A stretch of DNA of 64,000 nt. Origin: Owenia fusiformis (taxonomy: Eukaryota > Annelida > Polychaeta > Sabellida > Oweniidae). Made by a program: the position numbers and the translations under genes. The notes under the pieces are model-generated. The model worked only from the letters and a program-made list of their open reading frames with translations. It did no database searches and was not told the DNA's origin. Shown piece after piece: positions 56,530 to 64,000 of this stretch (position 1 is the stretch's first letter; the number at the start of each line of letters is the position of its first letter). Location of the stretch: the NCBI GenBank assembly GCA_903813345.2, contig CAIIXF020000010.1, positions 24,946,425 to 25,010,424 on the forward strand, read 5' to 3'.

Positions 56530-58218
56530 GTATGTGACCTAGTTTCTGGGAAATTAGGTCAAATTTTTATCTAGGTCAAAGGTCAAAATCTAGGTCAAAT
56601 TATCATTTTGTCAATTATCTTTGTCATTTTTTAATATTTTTTCCAAATTTTTTTTAACGTGTAGCCAATAAAAAGACAATTCGACAGTTTGTAGTCAGTT
56701 TTTTGATTACTTCTACCGATTTTGAGATATTGTGTCCGGAAAGTAGGTCAAACGGAAAAATTCTCCAAATTCAACGTATGAGTCATGAAATAAGTGTAAA
56801 ATTTTCCCAGGAATCTATATCTGCAAACCAAATTTCGATCCGACTTCTGGTTTAGAAGTTATAGCGTTTTGAAATCTAAAAAATCGCTAAATTTTGTGCC
56901 CCATATTAATACACTTCAATGACCACATTATCAGCAGTACAACAGACAATGAATGGGCACCCCATAGTCCAGATATGGCCCCATTTAATCTTTACCAGTG
57001 GGGATACCCAAAAGATAGAGTGTAGGGTAATAACACCAGAAAGACATTTGACCTCAAAATAAAGATCACATGTGTCATTCAGGCCATACTTGCTGAGGGA
57101 TGCTGTTATGTCACTGACAGGTTTGGAAAACATGTGCAGGTTTGCCTACAGCACAATATTGGAGAACTGGGGCATCTTGTTTAAAGTGCTGTAACATTGC
57201 GATTATCTGTCCAATTTTCATGAAATAACACAGTCTAGTATGAAATTGAATGATGTACATGTGTGCCAAATATCAGGGCAAAATTTCCAAAAGTGACAAA
57301 GATATGAGGAAAAATTAGGGTTGCCGTTTTTTTGACCACCCTGTATCTACTATATGAACCTACTAGGGACCTAGGTTGAACTTACCAGGAAAGGAATTTT
57401 TGTCAAGGTCAAAGGTCAAAATCTAGGTCAAATCAAAGTTTTTTTCAAGTTTCTCAAATCCTGACACTACACTTCAATATTTTTGGCTGAATTTTTGCAT
57501 ACAGATAGATATTAGTATTCTATTAGTCTTAGCCTTTTGCCGTCTGGAGAAATTTTGCCTAGATTTTGAGATATTGAAGGTCAAAAAAAGATAAAAAAGA
57601 TCTTTTTTCAACTTGCTTCAAATTGACCAAATGTTTTTTTAAAAACTCATCTGCAATTTTTCAGGATTCCAAATCTAACCTTACTTTTGACCTTTGACCT
57701 TTGGTTGACCTTCAGTGACCTCCGAAAGGTCAAAAAAGTTGATTTTTCAAATCGATTTACTGGATTCAAATTTAGGTTTATTTATTCACAAAAGACCTTC
57801 TGAGGTCTAAAAAAGTAAAATTTTCAAGGTCAAAGGTCAAGGTCATCAAACAAGATCACAAACTGTGTTTTCTAAGTTTCTCAAAGTTTGTGACTACAAA
57901 TCAATATTTTTGAATTAAAGTCAGGATATATATTCCTCTAAAGGTTTTACACATATTAACAATTGATTATCTATTAAAATTCTGCACCAGTTTTGAGATA
58001 TTGGACCTCAAAAACTGAAAAAGGGCTAATGTTGAAATTTTTCAAGGTCAAATTTCACATTGCTTCAAATTGACCAAACTTTTTTTTGAAAATCATCTAC
58101 AAGATGCCAGGAGTTCATATATGACCTTGTATTTAAGATTTGACCTTTGGCTGACCTTTAAATGTTCAAAAAAGCCTACGGGGCCTCCGTAAGATTTCTT
58201 GCAATCTTAAACATCTAG
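56530..58218 (+). mobile_element. Helentron-like family H core and tail
   Basis: The core is D-like (AAATTAGGTCAAATTTTTAT, CTAGGTCAAAGGTCAAAATC). The tail is GGGGCCTCCGTAAGATTTC, whose stem-loop AAGATT..AATCTT is followed by CATCTAG|TT. The GGGGCCTCC part pairs with the H head seen at 4205. No head is present here. A mariner fragment (56912-57343) is inserted. Confidence 0.6.
56912..57343 (+). pseudogene. IS630/Tc1/mariner transposase C-terminal remnant
   Basis: The frame HFNDHIISSTTDNEWAPHSP then DMAPFNLYQWGYPKDRV carries the third catalytic block (HSPDxxP) missing from the copy at 42110. A TAG follows DRV, then the frame continues to GELGHLV. The 3' TIR ends ACCACCCTG with TA. The 5' half of the element is absent. 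Confidence 0.75.
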
Positions 58219-59320
58219 TTCTTTCAGAATCTTCCTCCTTCCCAGATTTCTCACTAACTTGAAGAGCTTACTTTAAGCTGCTTACATAATCAACTAGGGA
58301 ATGTATCTGGGATGATGGGAAATTAGGTCAAATTTTTATCTCGGTCAAAGGTCAAGAACTAGGTCAAATCTTGCATTTTCAACATTCTATCAATTATCTT
58401 CGTCGTTGTTTATGGGAACAACTTTGTCTTTTTTTCATCATGTAGCTTAGAAACAGCTCTTTCATAAGTATTCCAACAGATTTTTGATTACTTTTACCGA
58501 TTTTGAGATATGGCGTCCGGAAAGTAGGTCAGAACAAAAAGTTCTCCAAATTCAACATGTGAGTTATGGAATAAGTGTAGAATGATCTCAGGAATCCAAA
58601 TCTGCAAACCAAATTTCGATCCGTTATGGCGTTTTGAAAGCTCAAAAATCGCTAAATTTGGTGCCAATGTTAAGTCAATGGAAAAAAGATTTTTTTGAAG
58701 TGAAAAATACGAAATATAGACTGAGTTCAGCTAAATATAATGAAAGCTTTTAAAAGAAGGGGACCTCAAAAGCCATCTAGCTTGAAAATTTGGACACCAA
58801 AATGCCTAGGTCAAAATCTAGGTCAAATTCATAGTTTTTCTTTATTTTTGCGATTCTGACACTACACTTCAATTATATTCTTCGAAATGTTGTATACATG
58901 TAGCCAAGAGTTTGCTAATAGTGTTAGCCTTTGCCGTCAGAAAGTATTTTGACCCACTTTTGAGATATGGTGTCCGAAAAGTAGGTCAAAATAAAAAGTT
59001 CTTCAAATTCAACGTAAGAGTTATGAATTAGGGGTAAAATTTTATCAGAAATTTGAATCTGCAATCCAAATTTCGATTCGACTTTCCGTTTGGAAGTTAT
59101 GGTGTTTTGAAAGCTCAAAAATCGCTAAATTTGCTGCCCCATGTTATGTCAATGGGAAAAAATATTTTTTTGAAGTGTAAAATACGAGATATAGACTGAC
59201 TACAGCTTAATATAATGAAAGCCTATTAAAGAAGGGGACCTCGAACGCTACTTAGCTTCAAAATCCCGATACCAAAATCCCTTTTGTCAAAATCTAGGTC
59301 AAATTCATAGTTTTTCCTTA

Positions 59321-61406
59321 TTATGTCCCCACCACATAGTGTGGGGCCATATTGTCGGCCTAGGCGCGTCTGTCCGTCCGGCCGGCAGTTTTCTCCAAAA
59401 CCGCTACAGATATCACCTTCAAATTTTCAGGGATAACTTATGAGTGCATCTAGATGTGGATGAAAAAAATTTAACTCGATACCTACTTCCTGCCATTTTG
59501 AAGTCAAATGCTAAAATCCTTGTCTGCAAACTTTAAGAAAAATGGCTTCACAGTTGCTTTTGAAACTTTAACATCTTGTTCAGCTCACTTCATTCTAGAT
59601 CTGATTAGGTTTTGGACCTGTTAGCTCAGTCATGTCAGCCATTTTGAATGTTTTAAGAAAAGTTAGCGCGCGATAATACTTTGTATCATATTGAATGGTG
59701 TTTTTCAGTTTTCATACTTTAACTATTTTGTAGCTTTATAAATAATTTCAGGTGTACTTTGTTGTAAAAGCCTATGTTATTGTTAACAGTAGTTATATGT
59801 GATAAGTTTGTAAAAAGAAATCAGCAAAAACTCATAATCACTTTTTTATTGTCGGCCATTTTGGATTTTCCGTCCTAAAATCTTGTCTGTAAAGTCTTGT
59901 CTTCGCATTTTCAGGTGAACCGTTTGGTAGATCAATTTCAAATTTTCAGGGATGATTCTTAGTATGAAAATCTAGATCTGATTAGTTTTTGGGCATTCTG
60001 GGTAAATGTCAAGGCAGCCATTTTGGATTATCCATCTTAAAATCTTGTCTGTAAAGTCTTGTCTACGCATTTCCAGGTGAACTGTTTGGGAGATCAATTT
60101 CAAATTTTCAGGGATGATTCTTAGTATGAAAATCTAGATCTGATTAGTTTTTTGGCATTCTGGATAAATGTCAAGGCAGCCATTTTGGATTTTCCAACTT
60201 AAAATCTTGCCCGTAAAGTCTTGTCTACGCATTTTTAGGTGAACCGTGTGGTAGATCAATTTCAAATTTTCAGGGATGATTCTTAGTATGAAAATCTAGA
60301 TCTGATTAGTTTTTTGGCATTCTGGGTAAATATCAAGGCAGCCATTTTGGATTTTCTGTCCTAAAATCTTGTCTGTAAAGTCTTGTCTACGCGTTTTAGG
60401 TGAACCATTTGGTAGATCAATTTCAAATTTTTAGGGATGATTCTTAGTATGAAAATCTAGATCTGATTAGTTTTTGGCCATTCTGGTTAAATGTCAAGGC
60501 AGCCATTTTGGATTTTCTGTCCTAAAATCTTGTCTGTTAAAGGCCCAGAGATTTGTACCCGGGTGAAGCTATTAATCAAGCTGTCACTGTTCAGCCAATC
60601 AGTGCTAATGTGGCCAGTTTAAATGTCCAGCATATACAGAAACACATGGTATGCTACAAGAGAGCTACAGTCTAATGCTATGTTTGTTTACTTCTGAACA
60701 GATAAGAGATGACCATTGGTTGAAATTTAAATTTTCAGTTATACTAATGAGCATATTTATAAAAAGGAAATTGTCTTATTTCACAAAAACTAAAAAAACA
60801 TTTTAGAATTTGATTTGAAATTTATAGTCATGATAGTTTCACAAACCTCTGACACAAAAAAGAGCTTGGAACTCATGGTAACAATCTTGTTATAGTAGAA
60901 AGTTTGAATATTTTCTCATTTTGTTTGAACTGGACATTTAAACTGCCATATTTGGCTGTTGTGGGCTGTTCCATCTGCCTTTTATACCCGCTCTCAGCCT
61001 TTAAGTTTTGTCTACGCATTTCCAGGTGAACCGTTTGGTAGATCAATTTCAAATTTCAGGGATGATTCTTAGAATGAAAATCTAGAAGAGATTAGTTTTT
61101 TGGCATTCTGGATAAATGTCAAGGCAGCCATTTTGGATTTTCCCCTAAAATCTTGTCTGTTAAGTTTTGTCTACGCATTTCCAGGTGAACCGTTTGAGAG
61201 ATCAATTTCAAATTTTCAGGGGTGGTTCTTAGCATAAAAATCTAGAACTGACTAATTTTTTGGCATTCTTGATAAATTTTAAGGTGGCCATTTTTGATAT
61301 TCCGTCCTCAAATTGTGTCGGTAAAGTCTTGTCTACTCATTTTTAGGATAACCATTTGACGGGATCACCCATAGGTGGGGACATTTTGTACACATTTGTG
61401 TTCTTG
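59321..61406 (+). mobile_element. Helentron-like family F copy F2 with 162-bp core
   Basis: Head TTATGTCCCCACC..GTGTGGGGCC, then TCTGTCCGTCCGGCC. Core units start at TTGTCTACGCATT (59898, 60059, 60221, 60383 and after 61005), period 161-162 bp. Tail GGTGGGGACATTTTGT, stem-loop ACACATTTGTGT, end TTCTTG|TT. Flanks TTTTTCCTTA and TTTTTGCGATT join to an intact D module, which gives both boundaries. Confidence 0.78.
60541..61000. mobile_element. TTAA-site MITE (Kolobok-like) in F2
   Basis: TTAA at 60537-60540 and 61001-61004 flank ends AGGCCCAGAG and (inverse) AGGCTGAGAG. The neighbouring core unit at about 61158 shows the empty site (CTGTTAAGTTTTG). The 460-bp interior has no ORF. Confidence 0.82.
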
Positions 61407-62157
61407 TTTTTGCGATTCTGACACTATATTCAAATGATTTGCTTTAAAATTCTGTATACAGGTAGCAAAGAGTATGCTAATAGTGTTAGCCTTTGCCGTC
61501 AGAAAGTATTTTGACCCACTTTTGAGATATGGTGTCCCAAAAGTAGGTCAAAATAAAAAGTTCTTCAAATTCAACGTTTGAGTTATAAAGTAGGGGTAGA
61601 ATTTTATCAGAAATCCGAATCTGGAAACCAAATTTCGATTCGACTTTCTGTTTGGAAGTTATGGCGTTTTGAAAGCTCAAAAATCGCTATATTTTGTCCC
61701 CCATGTTATGTCAATGGGAAAAAATATTTTTTTGAAGTGTAAAATACGAGATATAGACTGAGTACAGCTTAATATATTGAAAGCCTATTAAAGAAGGGGA
61801 CCTTGAATGCTACTTAGCTTCAAAATTTGGATACCAAAATCCCTTGGTCAAAATCTAGGTCAAATTCATAGTTTTTCCTTATTTTTGCGATTCTGACACT
61901 ATATTCAAATGATTTTCTTTAAAACTCTGTATACAGGTAGTAAAGAGTATGCTAATAGTGTTAGCCTTTTGCCGTCAGAAAGTATTTTGACCCACTTTTG
62001 AGATATGGTGTCCGAAAAGTAGGTCAAATTAAAAAGTTTTCCAAATTTAACGTATGAGTTATGAATTAAGGGTAGAATTTTCTCAGGAATCCAAATCTTC
62101 AAACCAAATTTCGATCCGACTTCTTGTTCTGAAGTTATGGCATTTTGAAATCTCTCT

Positions 62158-62983
62158 ATTTTTACACTTCAAAAAATTATTCGGTCCCATTGATTTAACA
62201 TGGGGCACCAAAGGAGGAGGGAAGTTAGTGCAACAGATTTTGGACAGTCATATGTTTGATTTTGGCCATTTCCTGGGGATTTAAACAGGTGCATATGTTA
62301 GGCGAATGCATTACCTCCAGGAAAATCACTTCTAGAGATGATAAAATAATTTCGAATTTGAGACAGGGTAGATGCAAACAATCCACCCACATGTTTTTTC
62401 TGAAACGTTTTCCTGATTTTCAACCCCTTCCATCCCTGCTTTTTTAATTTTTCTTGCATCAATATGTTGCATTTTGACACGCAGATAATCCCTTAAAAGG
62501 AATAAATAAATGATTCCTTTTAGATAAAGTGGAAAACAATATTTCCCATGTTATTTTCCCATAGGAAAAATCATTGCTTTCAGCTAAGTTTGGTCACCCA
62601 TAATGGGTATCTTTAAAACCCCTGAAGGAATCACTTATTCCTTTAAAGTGGTTAACTATGTGTCAAAATGCAACATATTGATGCAAGAAAAATTGAAAAA
62701 GCAGGGGTGGAAGGGGTCGAAAATTAGGAAAACATTTCAGAAAAAACATGTGGGTGGATTGTTTGCATCTACCCTGTCTCAAATTCGAAATTATTTTATC
62801 ATCTCTAGAAGTGATTTTCCTGGAGGTAATGCATTCGCCTAACATATGCACCTGTTTAAATCCCCAGGAAATGGCCAAAATCAAACATATGACTGTCCAA
62901 AATCTGTTGCACTAACTTCCCTCCTCCTTTGGTGCCCCATGTAAAATCAATGGGACCGAATAATTTTTTGAAGTGTAAAAATA
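62158..62983. repeat. Long near-perfect palindrome, 323-bp arms
   Basis: Arms 62158-62480 and 62660-62983 are inverses with few differences; the spacer is 179 bp. The outer about 50 bp of both arms are family D sequence (CATGGGGCACC and inverse), so the symmetry includes host repeat on both sides. The twin open frames at 62256-62447 (+) and 62884-62663 (-) encode the same peptide because of the symmetry; no family is recognised. Confidence 0.9.
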
Positions 62984-63299
62984 CGAGATATACAGAATGA
63001 GTACAGCTAAACATAATGAAAGCCCTTAAAAGAAGGGGACCTCAAAAGCTACTTTCCTTCAAAATTTGGTCACAAAAATACCTAACTCAAAATCTAGGTC
63101 AAATTCATAGTTTTTTTTTCTTATTTTTGCAATTCAGACACTACACTTCAATGATAGGAATCCAGAATCCGGATCCGAAATTAAAATTGCAATCTGACCC
63201 CCGGTTAAGATTCTACGCCATTTTGAAGTTTGAAATTCGCACTTACCAGTATTCACGATGCAGATTGATCAAATATACTTTCAAAAATTCCTACATACC

Positions 63300-63515
63300 C
63301 TTCTTTACCTCCCTACCTACTCAGCTACTTATTTGACTACTTACTCAATTACTTAATTAGTTATTACTTACTTAGCTACTTACTCAGCTACTAGCTCAGG
63401 TACTTACTCAGCTACCTACTCAGCTTTTTACCCAGTAACTTACTCAGCTACTTACTCAACTACTACTAAGGTACTTACTCAGCTAATTACTCAGTTACTT
63501 ACTCAGCTCTTTACT
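63300..63515 (+). repeat. CTACTTACTCAG microsatellite
   Basis: Imperfect repeats of 10-12 bp with TACTTACTCAGCTAC. It sits where other D copies carry the TCCTTCC tract. Confidence 0.85.
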
Positions 63516-63578
63516 GATCTATCTAGGTCAAATAAATCTGGAGTCTTAAATTGAACTTGTTCAATTTCACCAATCTAG

Positions 63579-64000
63579 TTATTATTCTTTTTTCTTCCTC
63601 CTCACCAAATTTCTCGTCAACTATAACAGCTTACTTAATCCAACTTACATGGTTAACTAAAGACTGTATCCGGCTTTCTGGGAAATTAGGTCAAATTTTT
63701 ATCTAGGTCAAAGGTCAAGAACTAGGTCAAATCTTGTGTTTTCACTATTTTGCCAGTTTTCTCAGTCGTCATTCAGTATTTTCGCTCTGGGTTTTTTTCA
63801 TCATGTTCCTTTGAAAAAACGCTAATTCCGAAAGGCAAATCGTTTTTCGATTACTCTTACCGATTTTGAGATATGGCGTCCGAAAAGTAGAACAGAACAT
63901 CCGCCTCTCCAAATGCAACATGTGAATCATGGAATAAGTGTAGAATTCTCTCAGGAATCTGAATCTGCAAACCAAATTTCGATCCGACTCCCGGTTCAGA
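63579..64000 (+). mobile_element. Family D copy, 5' part, cut by the window edge
   Basis: It starts headless after the D5 tail with TTATTATTCTTTTTTCTTCC, then AAATTAGGTCAAATTTTTAT and CTAGGTCAAAGGTCAAGAAC. It runs off the window. Confidence 0.65.

Larger units (their letters stand above)
58219..63578 (+). mobile_element. Family D copy D5, headless, heavily interrupted
   Basis: It starts at the H tail with TTCTTTCAGAATCTTCC and ends GAGTCTTAAATTGAAC, a TTCAATTTC stem partner, and CTAG|TT. F2 (59321-61406) and a large palindrome (62158-62983) are inserted in its core. Before the tail, the usual pyrimidine tract is replaced by a CTACTTACTCAG microsatellite at about 63300-63515. Confidence 0.65.

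Noticed and set aside
62256-62884. Two opposite-strand frames encoding almost the same peptide
   Set aside because: Explained by the palindrome; no start context, motif or outside evidence for a protein.

Overview
The window looks like nuclear DNA of an invertebrate animal, probably marine. It is AT-rich, has no operon-like gene packing, and is dominated by transposable elements. The only host gene I can name is TUBGCP4 (gamma-tubulin complex component 4), plus strand. Two adjacent coding exons are visible, at 19453-19569 and 43448-43587, separated by an intron of about 23.9 kb. Upstream exons are not visible. The last codons lie either right after 43587 (an in-frame TAG) or in an exon I did not find. 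Everything else is repeats, transposons and degraded retrotransposons, so almost no open reading frame over 60 codons here is a host gene.

Most repeats share one plan. They start with TTA plus a short hairpin, carry a tandem-repeat core with a microsatellite, then a second copy of half the head hairpin, a 3' stem-loop, and a CTAG, CTGG or CTTG end followed by TT. This fits Helentron/HINE-type (Helitron-like) non-autonomous elements. I separate families A (head AGCTCACA), B (TCCCATCGAAC), D (AGACTCCAGAT), E (CACCCTAAGGTG), F (GTCACCACC / GTCCCCACC) and H (GGAGGCCCC). Family C is a 130-bp tandem repeat whose ends I cannot define.

Layout: 1-7.4 kb holds A, E, C, a Tc1/mariner-like element, a LINE scrap, and H and D copies. 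7.7-14.2 kb is one inverted-repeat element carrying a tandem D array. 14.2-18.8 kb holds C, F1 and B1. 18.8-43.6 kb is the TUBGCP4 locus. Its intron holds a 2.4-kb CACTGGGG element, a Ty3/gypsy LTR element (25796-38740, TSD GTAC) with insertions nested several levels deep, a 2.5-kb inverted-repeat element around a LINE, and a mariner element with transposase remnants. 44.1-56.3 kb is a 12.2-kb CACTGGGG element with 5-bp TSDs. 56.5-64 kb is H and D sequence interrupted by F2, a TTAA-site MITE and an 826-bp near-perfect palindrome.

All functional statements rest on motif recognition by eye; no alignments or searches were run. Boundaries of repeats without TSDs are approximate to tens of bases.
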